Assembly: GCF_947498635.1 (NCBI RefSeq)
Contig: NZ_CANMKV010000015.1
Coordinates: 1-64,000 of the forward strand
Length of the DNA: 64,000 nucleotides
Direction of reading: 5' to 3'
Source: an uncultured Microbulbifer sp.
GTDB lineage: Bacteria; Pseudomonadota; Gammaproteobacteria; Pseudomonadales; Cellvibrionaceae
The notes below the pieces were generated by a model that searched no databases, was not told where the DNA came from, and was given only the letters and a program-made list of their open reading frames with translations. The translations under genes and the position numbers were made by a program. This document shows positions 29,479 through 38,664 of the stretch, piece after piece (position 1 is the first letter of the stretch; each line of letters begins with the position of its first letter).

Positions 29479-30240
29479 GTAAAATCTGGATGGTTGCTTT
29501 TAATAGCTTTGTTTGCTTTTAGTGCTGTGGCTGAAATCAGTCTTTTGAAAGTAAAAGGCTACAATGTTGAATATGAGGTAAAGGAAATGGGCAGCACACT
29601 GTTCTCCTCGTGGCTGGTGGCTCTGCTCTTTTATCAGACTGGGACCCAGTCTTTGAAGATTTAGCAAAAAAGCAAAAGTGGTTCGCTATTCAAGAATTTG
29701 AAATGGAGGTTCTGAGAAGATCAGGAAAAACTATACCTCCCTGCATTCAACTCTGAAGAATATGCTCAAGAGGCATCTTTTTTTCTTGATGCTTTAAAAA
29801 TAGAACAACCTGTCGTTTATGTGGCTCACTCTTATGGGGCGTATATAACAAGAAGATTCGCTTCAATGTACCCTGATAAAATCTTGGTTTTAATGCTGAT
29901 AGAGCCTGCTTCAGAGTATGACGTTGATATAATGCGTAAAATTGATTTAGAGTTAGCTGGAAAACAAATAGCCCAAGTAAAGCTAGATGATCTTGCCAGT
30001 GGTATGTCTAATCAGTATCTAGACTTTTGGTCAAAAGGTCCATTACCAGATTACCCCCCAAATACCAGGTATTCCAGTAACTGTAATAGCGTCAACAAAA
30101 AAATTTGAAGACTCACCACTTTTATTTTTCACGGATCCAACTCGCGATATGTGAGGGCAATTGCACTCGGGCTGGGTACATTCTTTTCCGCAGGGCAAAG
30201 CAGTTTCTACAGATAAAAGCTATCGTTATCCACAAAGTTA
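29479..30240 (+). pseudogene. alpha/beta hydrolase gene with several frameshifts
   Basis: Pieces in different frames join into one secreted alpha/beta hydrolase. They are a signal peptide (WLLLIALFAFSAVAEI, from 29491), an oxyanion-strand region (TVLLVAGGSALLSDWDPVFE), the nucleophile elbow VVYVAHSYGAYITRRFASMY (frame open 29821-30108), then IPGIPVTVIASTKKFEDSPL in another frame, and a C-terminal HSGWVHSFPQGKAV with the expected catalytic His region, ending at TAG 30238-30240. At least three shifts and one in-frame stop separate the pieces, and no start codon remains. It cannot make a full-length enzyme. Confidence 0.8.
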
Positions 30241-30287
30241 GGAAGGTAAGCTTTCGTACAATTTTTGATCGCTGCGACAGGGCTGTT

Positions 30288-30460
30288 TTGGGTCAGTTTC
30301 TATTTATATTGATTGCAATTGTCTTCTTTTTAATTTATATCGCGCATAGCAAATTCGTGGTGTTCCAGTGGTTCTTCTACTGCCTCTCTCAATAATGTTA
30401 TCATTCATTGTGTTTATAGTTGCTTGGATAAAGAGGTGTTCCGTAATTTATAACTATTAA
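30288..30460 (+). pseudogene. remnant of a small membrane protein
   Basis: One frame encodes FLFILIAIVFFLIYIAHSK. The adjacent frame continues as VPVVLLLPLSIMLSFIVFIV to a TAA at 30458-30460, directly before an attC site. Joining the two by a one-base shift near 30360 gives a two-helix membrane protein tail. The N-terminal part is not recognisable. The call rests on hydrophobic continuity and position only. Confidence 0.4.
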
Positions 30461-30542
30461 ACCAACCAGCTTCTCTTCGGCCCTATAGGCCTCCATCGGA
30501 CAGCCTGCTCCGCTTCGGCTGCCGGTTGTTGCGACGTTAGAT
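30460..30542 (+). repeat. attC site (83 bp)
   Basis: The right core GTTAGAT is a perfect GTTRRRY. The left core AACCAAC lies next to the stop of the preceding remnant. Inner arms CTTCTCTTCGG and CCGAAGCGGAGCAGG (complement) pair partly. Confidence 0.7.
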
Positions 30543-30579
30543 TAGTAATTAAATATAACCGATGAAAAAGGAAGGATAA

Positions 30580-31119
30580 ATGAGTTCCTATAAAACAATA
30601 AAGCCACTTCTTATGATAGTGGTGTTCTCCATATTGTATGGTTGCGGCTCTGCGCATGTGAAAACTGATATTCAATCCCAAAATATTGGGAGTTACAGAA
30701 ATATATTAATTCAAGATGTAAGAGTATATTCTAATGAGCAAGCAGCGAAGAGTAATGCTCCACTTCAAGAAAAATTGAAGAGGTGGGAGTCATATTCTCG
30801 TACTCAACTTGAACAATATGTCAACGGCAGTAAATACACGCTAATCAACTCGCTAGATGAAGCAGAAGGGAATACATTGCTAGTAGATCTTGATGTCAAT
30901 GTTCAATATGGCAACAGGGCATTGCGCTGGGTTGTCGGTTTTGGCGCTGGAAAAGGTGGTGTGGACTCAGTATTGACCGTTAAGGACTCTGAAACTGGCG
31001 AGGTTATGTATAAGGCTAATGCAGATAGTGACTTATCCATGGGAGGAGCCGGCGGAGATATAGGCGATGTCCTTGAGGAAAATATAAAAGAACTTATTAA
31101 GCAGTATAGTGACGCATAA
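30580..31119 (+). CDS. cassette-borne lipoprotein, DUF4410-like
   Basis: A 179-residue lipoprotein with signal peptide MSSYKTIKPLLMIVVFSILYGC and lipobox LYGC (Cys 22). The domain NILIQDVRVYSNEQA, NTLLVDLDVNVQYGNRALRW and a glycine-rich GFGAGKGGVDSVLTVKDSET resembles DUF4410, a family of periplasmic or outer-membrane-attached lipoproteins with GxGxG motifs. AAGGA precedes the ATG. The stop lies just before a perfect attC left core. The frame is intact. Confidence 0.75.
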   Translation: MSSYKTIKPLLMIVVFSILYGCGSAHVKTDIQSQNIGSYRNILIQDVRVYSNEQAAKSNAPLQEKLKRWESYSRTQLEQYVNGSKYTLINSLDEAEGNTLLVDLDVNVQYGNRALRWVVGFGAGKGGVDSVLTVKDSETGEVMYKANADSDLSMGGAGGDIGDVLEENIKELIKQYSDA

Positions 31120-31178
31120 ATCTAACAGTTCAAGTAAGAGGGGCGTGCCAAAGCGCGCCTCTTCTTGATGTGTTAAGC
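31120..31178 (+). repeat. attC site (59 bp), best conserved in the array
   Basis: Left core ATCTAAC (perfect RYYYAAC) and right core GTTAAGC (perfect GTTRRRY) span exactly 59 bp. Arms CAAGTAAGAGGGGCG and CGCGCCTCTTCTTG are almost fully complementary with a one-base bulge, the asymmetry that integrases use to choose the strand. Confidence 0.92.
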
Positions 31179-31192
31179 GTCTGAGTAACTGA

Positions 31193-31552
31193 ATGATCGA
31201 GATTAAAAAATTGAAAGTATGGAGATGGGAAAAGGGTAGGCAGGAAACTGGTTATGAGAAGTTCTTTTTGATCGGTTCTAAATGGCCAATTCCTTTTGAT
31301 TTTTATATTCTTCGGTTCAGGGAAGGCGCTGAAATTCCGCCTCACACAGATAAAGTTACGGAAGGTAATCACTACCGCTTAAATGTAGTTATAAAGAAAG
31401 CAAAAACTGGTGGTGAATTTTTATGCAGGTCACCGATCTTTGAAAGTTCCCGGGTGAAATACTTCCGTCCAGACCTTTCAGAGCATTCTGTCTCAAAGGT
31501 GGTTTCGGGTACTCGCTATGTACTTAGTCTTGGGTGGGTGTGGCAGGTATAA
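31193..31552 (+). CDS. cassette-borne 2OG-Fe(II) oxygenase-like protein
   Basis: A 119-residue protein. The core FDFYILRFREGAEIPPHTDK supplies the HxD metal pair (His-Thr-Asp, near residue 52). HYRLNVVIKKAKTGGEFLC forms the next strands, and a distal EHSVSKVVSGTRYVLSLGW supplies the second His and an Arg for 2-oxoglutarate binding. This is a minimal double-stranded beta-helix dioxygenase pattern. ATG 31193 lies 15 bases after the best attC site. The frame is intact. Substrate unknown. Confidence 0.7.
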   Translation: MIEIKKLKVWRWEKGRQETGYEKFFLIGSKWPIPFDFYILRFREGAEIPPHTDKVTEGNHYRLNVVIKKAKTGGEFLCRSPIFESSRVKYFRPDLSEHSVSKVVSGTRYVLSLGWVWQV

Positions 31553-31680
31553 TAAGTTGTTGTATCCGATCACCTACACTTCGCCCGCTTTGTGCATTGC
31601 GCTACGCTAGCAAAAAGTGATTCCATTCCATTCCGGTGCGGTTGTATAAAACTATAAAACGTGATGTGGACGCAAAAAAA

Positions 31681-31937
31681 ATGGGGAAAAACATGATTAA
31701 GATCGTTCTGATAGGTTTCACTGTTGGGGCACTTGTCTCAATCCTCTATAGCTTTCTTACTGTATCCGCGATTGGCAGGAATATGATGACTGGTGAGCCC
31801 ATGCGCTTTAGAGGATTCCAAGCGATCTATGTCTTCATCAATGAGAATGGGCTGGCTATTTGGTAAATTTTCTGCCCGTGTTCATAATCGCTATTTTGGC
31901 TGCTTGTGCCTTTGGCTGCGTAGTCCATAACAAGTGA
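31681..31937 (+). pseudogene. small membrane protein with a one-base frameshift
   Basis: ATG 31681 (MGKNMIKIVLIGFTVGALVS) encodes one hydrophobic helix and stops at TAA 31864-31866. The next frame continues as VNFLPVFIIAILAACAFGCV to TGA 31935-31937. Adding one T (ATTTGG to ATTTTGG) joins them as GLAILVNFLPV, restoring a two-helix protein of about 85 residues whose end overlaps an attC-like left core (CCATAACAAG). The second part may instead be non-coding. Confidence 0.5.
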
Positions 31938-32435
31938 TTATGGTCCTTCGTCTAGTGTTTAAGCCATGTTTTTGTCCCGGTAGGTGTTGTTTTTCACCAC
32001 CATGTTCTGGATGGTAAGTTGTTTTCTCATACGAGTGATGAAGGCTGCATTCTAAGTTTTGCCAGCATTGACTAGGCGTTTATGTATTGGTTTTTGCTTA
32101 CAGTTATATTTCTCTATCAGAGAAAAATTATGTTTTTTCTTAGTTCACTGTCAGGTTCTCTCTCTCAGCGCTATAAAGCCTCTGGCTGAGTAAATTATCT
32201 GTGAGATAGCCGATACGCGTGATGATACTTTGATCTACACGCCAGTTACCTCTTATTGTCTAGTGTCGGTCAGTATGGTTCGCCTATTTAAAATGTTGTC
32301 ATTTTTCATTACGGCTAAATCTAAATAAGAGCTTGGTTGTTTTTATGTAATCTATATTTTTAATATTCTGAGCCTGATAGTTTGATAGTTTGATAGTTTG
32401 ATAGTTTTTGATAGTTTGGTAGATGAGTAGGTGTA
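31938..32435. other. intergenic region from the array end to the Spo0M-like gene
   Basis: This contains a possible truncated final attC (31925-31963, right side GTGTTTAAGC), AT-rich sequence and a GATAGTTT tandem repeat near its end. No gene or RNA was recognised. Confidence 0.5.
32376..32417 (+). repeat. GATAGTTT short tandem repeat
   Basis: Five copies of the 8-mer GATAGTTT, the last separated by two extra T, end about 18 bases before the Spo0M-like start codon. They lie where promoter or leader elements would be. Copy-number change could alter expression. Confidence 0.85.
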
Positions 32436-33179
32436 ATGTTTCAGAAGTTAAAGGCTTCTTTGGGAATCGGTGCCGCGAAGGTGGATACGGTGCTGGAGAG
32501 TAGTAGCGTATTTCAGGGTGAGATTATCCGCGGAGATATTCATATTTTGGGTGGTGACGTTGAGCAGGCTATTGAGGCGATCAGTGTAAAGGTATGTACT
32601 GAAGTAAAAGTTGAAACCGATAATGGGATTAATTATAGCGATTTTGTGCTGGATGCTGTTCAGGTTGTCGATACATTCACCATTGGTGTTGGTGAGAATA
32701 GGAAGCTCCGCTTTGAGATCAAGCTAAATGACGAGGTGCCGATTACTGTGCTGAGGGCGCGGAAAAATCAATGCAGGGTTTGGCTGGAAACCGCTCTCGA
32801 TATCGATTTTGCATTAGATCCAAAGGACAGAGACTACCTCGAAGTTAAACCATTGCCTGTTGTAGCAGATATTATTGCGATGATAGAGCAGAGCGGTTTT
32901 AGCTTGGTGAAAACCGATGTGGAAAAAGGGTACCTTCGAGGGGGCTCATTTTCCTCACGCTCAGGCTGTTACCAAGAAATTGAGTTTAAAGGTGGCAGCT
33001 TTTTAGGGGCTAAAGAAATTGAACTTTCCTTTACCTTAGATGCGGGCACCATTCACTGCCTTGCGGAGATAGACCGTAAATTTGGCGTGCGGGGTGATGA
33101 ATATCTCTCCTTTTCACTCGGCATGAATGCCTGTGAGAGGGAAATTGAGTTTGCGGTTGCGTCTACTCTTTCTCGCTAG
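32436..33179 (+). CDS. Spo0M-like (sporulation-control) family protein
   Basis: A 247-residue protein starting MFQKLKASLGIGAAKVDTVL. The order (GEIIRGDIHILGGDVEQAI, then a beta-rich arrestin-like body with PITVLRARKNQCRVWLETAL and LDPKDRDYLEVKPLP) matches the SpoOM family, which adopts an arrestin-like fold. Despite the name the family is common in non-sporulating bacteria, and its role there is unclear. The C-terminal half (residues about 165-240) is a second beta domain. A GATAGTTT repeat precedes it. It is a core-like gene directly beyond the cassette array. Confidence 0.85.
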   Translation: MFQKLKASLGIGAAKVDTVLESSSVFQGEIIRGDIHILGGDVEQAIEAISVKVCTEVKVETDNGINYSDFVLDAVQVVDTFTIGVGENRKLRFEIKLNDEVPITVLRARKNQCRVWLETALDIDFALDPKDRDYLEVKPLPVVADIIAMIEQSGFSLVKTDVEKGYLRGGSFSSRSGCYQEIEFKGGSFLGAKEIELSFTLDAGTIHCLAEIDRKFGVRGDEYLSFSLGMNACEREIEFAVASTLSR

Positions 33180-33410
33180 TGGGTCTGTTGATCCGCTTCA
33201 TTCGCTAAGTAGGATTTATCTGTAACGCATTGAAATGGGCTGTTGCCCGGCTTTTTAATGCGTTTGGGGGTTGGTAGGTAGAATTTACTGGAGCCCTGCG
33301 CCTATCCGCTGCACTACTTTACGCGTTTGGTTCAAGTCCGGGGATCTCCCTGCCTTTCTAAAAGCCTTCCATCGCCTTTAATTTATCTACTGAGGTTTTC
33401 TGTGGATGTT

Positions 33411-34463
33411 TTACTGGGTGGCTTCCAGTTCGGCTACGAGGGTGGTTATCAACTCTTTCGCGGGTAGCGCTCGGCTTAGGGGGGCTCCCTGTCCTGCCCA
33501 TTGCACCACAAAGTCGTCGCTATCTGCGACAGTTGAGGCGCTGGCGAGCGCTTTGCCGGCGCTATAACAAATTGGGTAGTCCGGTAAGGCGGGGGCGTTC
33601 TTGTCCAGTTCCCGGTAGAAGCGATTGGCGAGGCCGCGGGCTGGCCGCCCGGAGATATTGGCGGTGATAGCGGTGTTGTACACCCGCTCACTTTTTAACG
33701 CTTTGCGATAGTTTTCATTGGCGGCGGATTCAGGGCTAAGAATAAAGGCGGTGCCCATCTGTACGGCACTGGCGCCGAGGGAGAGGGCGGCGTGTATGCC
33801 AGCGCCGTCCATAATACCGCCGGCGGCAATAACGGGGAGGTTGCTCTGGCAGCAGAGTAGTCGCACTAAAGTGAAGGTGCCTATTTCGCGATCCTCCTCG
33901 GGTACAAATACACCCCGGTGGCCTCCGGCCTCCACGCCTTGGGCCACCAGAGCATCCATTCCCGCATCTTCAGCAAGCTGTGCTTCTTCGGGATTGGTGG
34001 CGGTGGCGATCAAGGTGATGCCTGCCTCTTTGAGGGCGGAGATAGCGGCTTGCTCAGGTAGGCCAAAATGAAAGCTCACAACTGCGGGCTTTTCTTCCAG
34101 CAATACAGCTAGCATATTCTCGTTGCCTATAAAGCTCGGATAGGGTTCGTGTAGCTCTTGTGGGGGGAGGGTATCGAACTCTTTAAAATAAGGTGCCAGG
34201 TGATTGAGCCAGGCGGCTTCGCGATCGGTATTCGCAATGGCGGGCCGATGACAAAAGACATTGACGTTAAAGGGGTGCCCGGTGAGTTCGCGGGTTTGCC
34301 GGATTGTTTCAGCGGCTTTTTGCGGAGAGTAAGCGCCAAGGCCGATAGCGCCGAGCCCGCCGGCATTTGAGACTGCCGCGGCGAGTTCTGGGGTGGAAAC
34401 ACCGACCATGGGTGCTTGAAGGATGGGGTGAGAAATTCCCAGAGTTTGCAGAAGTGGTTGCAC
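33411..34463 (-). CDS. nitronate monooxygenase (2-nitropropane dioxygenase family)
   Basis: A 350-residue FMN-dependent TIM barrel. Family motifs: [20 protein letters not shown] at the N-terminus, [35 protein letters not shown] (about residues 183-196, with the class I active-site His), [11 protein letters not shown] (FMN phosphate loop) and [12 protein letters not shown]. The enzymes oxidise toxic alkyl nitronates such as propionate-3-nitronate. The start is GTG 34463. It is followed on the same strand, upstream, by an outer-membrane protein gene that is unrelated in function. Confidence 0.9.
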   Translation of the reverse strand: MQPLLQTLGISHPILQAPMVGVSTPELAAAVSNAGGLGAIGLGAYSPQKAAETIRQTRELTGHPFNVNVFCHRPAIANTDREAAWLNHLAPYFKEFDTLPPQELHEPYPSFIGNENMLAVLLEEKPAVVSFHFGLPEQAAISALKEAGITLIATATNPEEAQLAEDAGMDALVAQGVEAGGHRGVFVPEEDREIGTFTLVRLLCCQSNLPVIAAGGIMDGAGIHAALSLGASAVQMGTAFILSPESAANENYRKALKSERVYNTAITANISGRPARGLANRFYRELDKNAPALPDYPICYSAGKALASASTVADSDDFVVQWAGQGAPLSRALPAKELITTLVAELEATQ

Positions 34464-34576
34464 TGCCCCGTTTGCCTCGCTGTCCTTTTGTTTAGTCCAC
34501 CTTAGGGGAATTCCAGCACGCTAGCTATAGCGTGCCGGTGGTTTTTGCGAATTGAGGGCAGGTTTAGGACAGGACC

Positions 34577-35314
34577 TTATAGGTGCAGATTGAGACCAAT
34601 ATAAGGGCCTTTGATCTCGATATCGCTGTGCAGATCGTCCAGTTCATCCAGGTCCAGGCTCATTATGCGGTAGCCTCCTTCAATAGCCAGATCTACGGCG
34701 GGTACAAATTTCCAGCGTACTTTGGCTGTGAAGTCGGTGAGCGTATCCCCGCGATAGGCGGTGCCATTGCCTTGGGCAATTACAGACCAGCCGCTAAATG
34801 GAAGGTCAAAACGCGCCATTGCATAGGCCATGGGCAGGTAGCCATCCAGTTTAATGGTTTCGGAGCGCTCTTCGCTGATGGCGGTAAATTCTCCGTCATA
34901 CATACGTGCAGTGAGGCCGAGATCCAGGTTGACCCAATTGTCCAGTACTTCGTAGTAGAAGGTGGCATCGGTATGGGTGAGATCTAGGTCGGAGTTGATT
35001 GTCGCTCCAGTCTGAAAAGTTTCATCGTCGAAAGTTACGCTGCTTTGCAGTTCGGCACTGCCATCGGTATCGATCTTGCTGTGTGCGAGCAGGAGATTGG
35101 GTACCAGGGGGATTGGGTGTTCCAGTGCGGCCTGAATAAAAGTGATGTTGTCTTCGCTGAGGGAGAGCTTGTCCACATTGAAGTCATCTTTACCAATATT
35201 ACCGCTGTAATTTGGCAGCCAGGCACCGACGCTCGCATCAAAACCGAGAATCGTATCAGCGCTGGCGACACTGCTGGTGAGTAGGGCGCACAGGGCAATA
35301 GCGGATTTATTCAT
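34577..35314 (-). CDS. outer-membrane beta-barrel protein, TIGR04219-like
   Basis: A 245-residue protein. The signal peptide MNKSAIALCALLTSSVASAD is followed by DTILGFDASVGAWLPNYSGN. Alternating polar/aromatic strands follow (FIQAALEHPIPLVPNLLLAH, THTDATFYYEVLDNWVNLDL, PMAYAMARFDLPFSGWSVIA), ending IKGPYIGLNLHL with the hydrophobic terminus typical of Omp85-inserted barrels. This is the pattern of the TIGR04219 family of small outer-membrane barrels. Function unknown. Confidence 0.8.
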   Translation of the reverse strand: MNKSAIALCALLTSSVASADTILGFDASVGAWLPNYSGNIGKDDFNVDKLSLSEDNITFIQAALEHPIPLVPNLLLAHSKIDTDGSAELQSSVTFDDETFQTGATINSDLDLTHTDATFYYEVLDNWVNLDLGLTARMYDGEFTAISEERSETIKLDGYLPMAYAMARFDLPFSGWSVIAQGNGTAYRGDTLTDFTAKVRWKFVPAVDLAIEGGYRIMSLDLDELDDLHSDIEIKGPYIGLNLHL

Positions 35315-35541
35315 GAGTTTTTCTCCGTGATAAATTTTTCGCGGAGTGTACAGGGTTATTTTTTATGTGCTGCTGTAAGTTGCACATTTTTACACATCAC
35401 TTTGCGAATGAAGTGAAAATGGCGCGTGAAATCATTGTGTATTGCCGTTAAGTCGAATGGAGATGAGTTTTGCCATTCAGCCGACATCACTTTAAGTACT
35501 TTTGGAGCCGGTAGGCTGTTGTGTGGGCGCCGTGCCGCGGC

Positions 35542-36414
35542 TCAAGGGTTTGCCTCGAATAGCATTCGCTGCAGGGCACTGGCGGCGTTGCTCAGGGTGC
35601 GACCACGGTGGCTGATTACGCCAAGGTTGCGCAATACCTGCAGTTTTTTCACCGGCAAAATCGCCAGGCTCTCATCTACCAGTGTGTGCGGCAATACACT
35701 CCAGCCGAGGCCGACACAGGCCATCATCTTGATGGTTTCTAGAAAATTGGTGGCGAGTTTGGCGCTGAGCTTCAATTTCTGCGCGTCGAATTCCCGTTTG
35801 ATCAGGCGCCCGGTGTAGGTATTGAGGTCCGGCAATATAGCGGGGTAGTTGGCCAGGTCAGCCAGTTCCAATTCAGGGATTTTGGTGAGAGGGTGGCCGG
35901 GTGCGGCCACCACCACACAGGGATCCGGCCAAATAACCTGTGCATTGAGATGTGGGTACTCTTTTAGGGCCAGGGTAACCACGGCCAGCTCATATTTGGC
36001 CGCCATAAGGGCTTCATAGGCCTGTTCCGAGTCCACAAAATCAATATCCAGAACTACTTGCGGATAGCGGTTGCTGAATTGCTTGAGCACTGGGGGCAAG
36101 TGGTGCAAGCCCACATGGTGGCTGGTGGCGATACGCAGGCTGCCGCTTACCGTGTCGCCAAGGGCGCGCAATTCTTGCTCGGTATCGCTGATTTCATTGA
36201 GGATATGGCGGGCGCGGGGCAGCAGCGCGCGTCCGGCATCGGTAAGCTGCAGCCGTCGGCCTATGCGGTCAAATAGGGGCGCCTGTAACTGCTGCTCCAG
36301 AGCCGCGAGGCGTTTGCTGGCGGCGGGCTGGGTCAAATGCAGATGCTCTGCCGCCCCGGACACCGAGCCGCGCTCGGCGATGGCCAGAAAAGCCTTTAAC
36401 CACTGAATCTCCAA
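35542..36414 (-). CDS. LysR-family regulator divergent from leuC
   Basis: A 290-residue LysR protein: helix-turn-helix at residues about 5-60 (SVSGAAEHLHLTQPAASKRL, then LQAPLFDRIGRR), followed by the effector-binding domain (GSLRIATSHHVGLHHLPPVL). It closely resembles the LysR gene beside leuC in Pseudomonas. It is divergent from the leuCDB-asd operon with an ATTCC-N5-GGAAT palindrome in the 141-base gap, the normal geometry for control of leu genes and itself. The effector is unknown. Confidence 0.88.
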   Translation of the reverse strand: MEIQWLKAFLAIAERGSVSGAAEHLHLTQPAASKRLAALEQQLQAPLFDRIGRRLQLTDAGRALLPRARHILNEISDTEQELRALGDTVSGSLRIATSHHVGLHHLPPVLKQFSNRYPQVVLDIDFVDSEQAYEALMAAKYELAVVTLALKEYPHLNAQVIWPDPCVVVAAPGHPLTKIPELELADLANYPAILPDLNTYTGRLIKREFDAQKLKLSAKLATNFLETIKMMACVGLGWSVLPHTLVDESLAILPVKKLQVLRNLGVISHRGRTLSNAASALQRMLFEANP

Positions 36415-36460
36415 TCGCCATACCTCCTGCCTGGGAACTCTTCGCTCAATGGTAACTCAA

Positions 36461-36475
36461 ATTCCATATTGGAAT
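36461..36475. promoter_or_regulatory. putative LysR operator between LysR and leuC
   Basis: ATTCC-ATATT-GGAAT is a perfect inverted repeat fitting the LysR T-N11-A pattern. It lies in the divergent promoter region, 47-61 bases from the LysR start. Confidence 0.6.
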
Positions 36476-36555
36476 ACATTTAATAATAAATATAAATTGG
36501 TGTTATTTTGGGGCTCTGGGTAGACTCGAGTCCTTAACTATTGAGAGGAATCGTT

Positions 36556-38004
36556 GTGGCAGGGCAAACACTCTACGACAAACTTTGGCAGGATCACCTG
36601 ATCAAGACTCGAGAAGACGGCTCTGCGCTGATCTATATCGATCGCCATTTGATTCATGAGGTAACCTCGCCCCAAGCCTTTGAAGGGTTGCGGCTGGCCG
36701 GGCGCAAACCCTGGCGCAGGGACTCCTTGGTCGCTACTCCGGACCACAATGTGCCCTCCGAGGCAGTAGAGCGCGCTGCCGGTGTTGCCGGCATTCGAGA
36801 TGATGTTTCCCGTATCCAGGTACAGACCCTGGATGAGAACTGCCGGGATTTCGATGTGGTGCAATTCGGTATCAACGAGCCCGGGCAGGGCATTGTGCAT
36901 GTGATTGGCCCGGAAACCGGCGCCACCTTGCCGGGTATGACCGTGGTGTGTGGCGACTCCCACACCTCCACCCACGGCGCTCTGGGCGCGCTGGCGCACG
37001 GTATTGGTACCTCCGAGGTGGAGCACGTGATGGCCACCCAGTGCCTGATCCAGCGCAAAATGAAGAATATGCTGGTGCGTGTGGATGGCGAGTTACTCCC
37101 CGGCGTTACCGCCAAAGATGTGGTGCTGGCGATAATCGGCACAATCGGCACCGCCGGTGGCACCGGCTACGCCATTGAGTTCGGAGGTGCAGTCATTCAT
37201 AGCATGTCCTTGGAAGGCCGTATGACCGTGTGCAATATGGCCATCGAAGCCGGTGCCCGTGCGGGCATGGTGGCGGTGGACCAGATCACTCTCGATTATG
37301 TGCAGGGTAAGCCCTATGCACCGAAGGGGGAGCATTGGCAGCGGGCTGTTGAGGCCTGGAGTCATCTGCACTCGGATGATGATGCGGTGTTCGACGACGT
37401 GGTAGTGCTGCGCGGCGAGGAAATTGAGCCCCAGGTGAGCTGGGGGACCTCCCCAGAGATGGTGGCGCCGATCAATGCCTATGTGCCCGATCCCTCCGCT
37501 GAAAGTGACGCGACCAAGCGCACGGGTATGCAGCGGGCACTGGACTATATGGGGCTGAGGGCTGGACAGAAGATCAGTGATATCCACCTGGATCGTGTAT
37601 TTATCGGTTCCTGCACCAATTCCCGTATTGAAGACCTGCGCGCCGCTGCGGCTGTGGCCAAGGGGCGCAGCAAAGCTGACAGTGTTAAACAGGTTTTAGT
37701 TGTGCCCGGTTCTCAGGCCGTCAAGGCCCAGGCGGAGCGCGAGGGGCTGCACAAGGTTTTTATTGAGGCGGGCTTCGAGTGGCGCGAACCCTCCTGCTCT
37801 ATGTGTTTGGCGATGAACGCGGATAAGTTGGGGGCCGGTGAGCACTGTGCCTCTACCTCTAATCGCAATTTTGAAGGGCGTCAGGGTTACGGCGGTCGCA
37901 CCCATTTAGTGAGCCCCGCCATGGCGGTGGCCGCGGCGATTGCCGGACATTTTGTCGATGTGCGCGAGATGGCGCCGCTGCAAGCGGAAGAGGAGATGGC
38001 CTGA
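36556..38004 (+). CDS. leuC: 3-isopropylmalate dehydratase large subunit
   Basis: The start is GTG 36556 ([16 protein letters not shown]), with AGAGGA seven bases upstream; the frame opens five codons earlier through TTG. The 482-residue aconitase-family protein carries the 4Fe-4S ligands in [12 protein letters not shown] and [10 protein letters not shown]. The substrate region has [15 protein letters not shown]. With LeuD it isomerises 2- to 3-isopropylmalate in leucine synthesis. Its stop overlaps the leuD start (ATGA). Confidence 0.97.
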   Translation: MAGQTLYDKLWQDHLIKTREDGSALIYIDRHLIHEVTSPQAFEGLRLAGRKPWRRDSLVATPDHNVPSEAVERAAGVAGIRDDVSRIQVQTLDENCRDFDVVQFGINEPGQGIVHVIGPETGATLPGMTVVCGDSHTSTHGALGALAHGIGTSEVEHVMATQCLIQRKMKNMLVRVDGELLPGVTAKDVVLAIIGTIGTAGGTGYAIEFGGAVIHSMSLEGRMTVCNMAIEAGARAGMVAVDQITLDYVQGKPYAPKGEHWQRAVEAWSHLHSDDDAVFDDVVVLRGEEIEPQVSWGTSPEMVAPINAYVPDPSAESDATKRTGMQRALDYMGLRAGQKISDIHLDRVFIGSCTNSRIEDLRAAAAVAKGRSKADSVKQVLVVPGSQAVKAQAEREGLHKVFIEAGFEWREPSCSMCLAMNADKLGAGEHCASTSNRNFEGRQGYGGRTHLVSPAMAVAAAIAGHFVDVREMAPLQAEEEMA

Positions 38005-38651
38005 TGAAAGCATTTACCCAGCATGCGGGTCTCGTGGTACCAATGGATCGCGCCAATGTGGATACCGATCTGATTATTCCCAAGCAGTTTTTGAAATCTA
38101 TCAAGCGCACGGGTTTCGGCCCCAACCTGTTTGATGAGCTGCGCTATCTGGATGAGGGCTTTCCCGGCCAGGATTGCGCCGACCGACCGATCAACCCGGA
38201 TTTCCCGTTGAATTTCCCCCGCTATCTGGGTGGCTCGGTGCTGCTGGCGCGGAAGAATTTCGGTTGTGGTTCCAGTCGTGAACACGCGCCTTGGGCGCTG
38301 GAAGATCACGGCTTCCGCGCAATTATTGCGCCGAGTTTTGCCGATATCTTTTTTAATAACTGCTTTAAAAATGGGCTGCTGCCGATCGTATTGCACGAAG
38401 AGATAGTGCATAGCCTCTTCGAGGAAACCCATACGCAGGAAGGCTACACACTTACCATCGATCTGGAGCGTCAACATATTCTAAAACCCTGTGGCGAAGT
38501 GATCCCCTTCGAGGTGGATGCGTTCCACAAGCACTGCTTAATCAACGGGCTCGACCATATCGACCTGACTCTGGAACATGCCGAAGATATCCGCGCCTAT
38601 GAAGAAGCGCGGCGAGAAAAAGCTCCCTGGCTTTTCGATGCGGTTCAGTAA
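38004..38651 (+). CDS. leuD: 3-isopropylmalate dehydratase small subunit
   Basis: A 215-residue swivel domain of isopropylmalate isomerase. Motifs: [20 protein letters not shown] at the N-terminus and the substrate-binding [13 protein letters not shown] near residue 91. It is translationally coupled to leuC through a four-base overlap. It is followed by leuB after 13 bases. Confidence 0.97.
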   Translation: MKAFTQHAGLVVPMDRANVDTDLIIPKQFLKSIKRTGFGPNLFDELRYLDEGFPGQDCADRPINPDFPLNFPRYLGGSVLLARKNFGCGSSREHAPWALEDHGFRAIIAPSFADIFFNNCFKNGLLPIVLHEEIVHSLFEETHTQEGYTLTIDLERQHILKPCGEVIPFEVDAFHKHCLINGLDHIDLTLEHAEDIRAYEEARREKAPWLFDAVQ

Positions 38652-38664
38652 AAAGGAAATTCCT

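Larger units (their letters stand above)
25610..31963 (+). mobile_element. integrase-less gene-cassette array (CALIN)
   Basis: About ten small plus-strand genes are each followed by a site with integron attC features. The left core (RYYYAAC-like) often overlaps the stop codon and the right core is GTTRRRY-like. Two sites, 26741-26799 and 31120-31178, are exactly 59 bp with matching arms. Others at 26203, 28745, 29361 and 30460 are longer. Degraded versions lie near 27248, 28060, 31553 and 31925. A lone right core (GTTATGT) at 25610-25616 opens the array. The gene content (lipoproteins, small membrane proteins, a 2OG-oxygenase-like protein) is typical of sedentary chromosomal integrons. No intI gene is in the window. 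Composition is more AT-rich than the flanking core genes. Confidence 0.8.

Noticed and set aside
36461-36475. LexA box near leuC
   Set aside because: The palindrome is ATTCC-N5-GGAAT and lacks CTGT/ACAG ends; it fits a LysR site instead.
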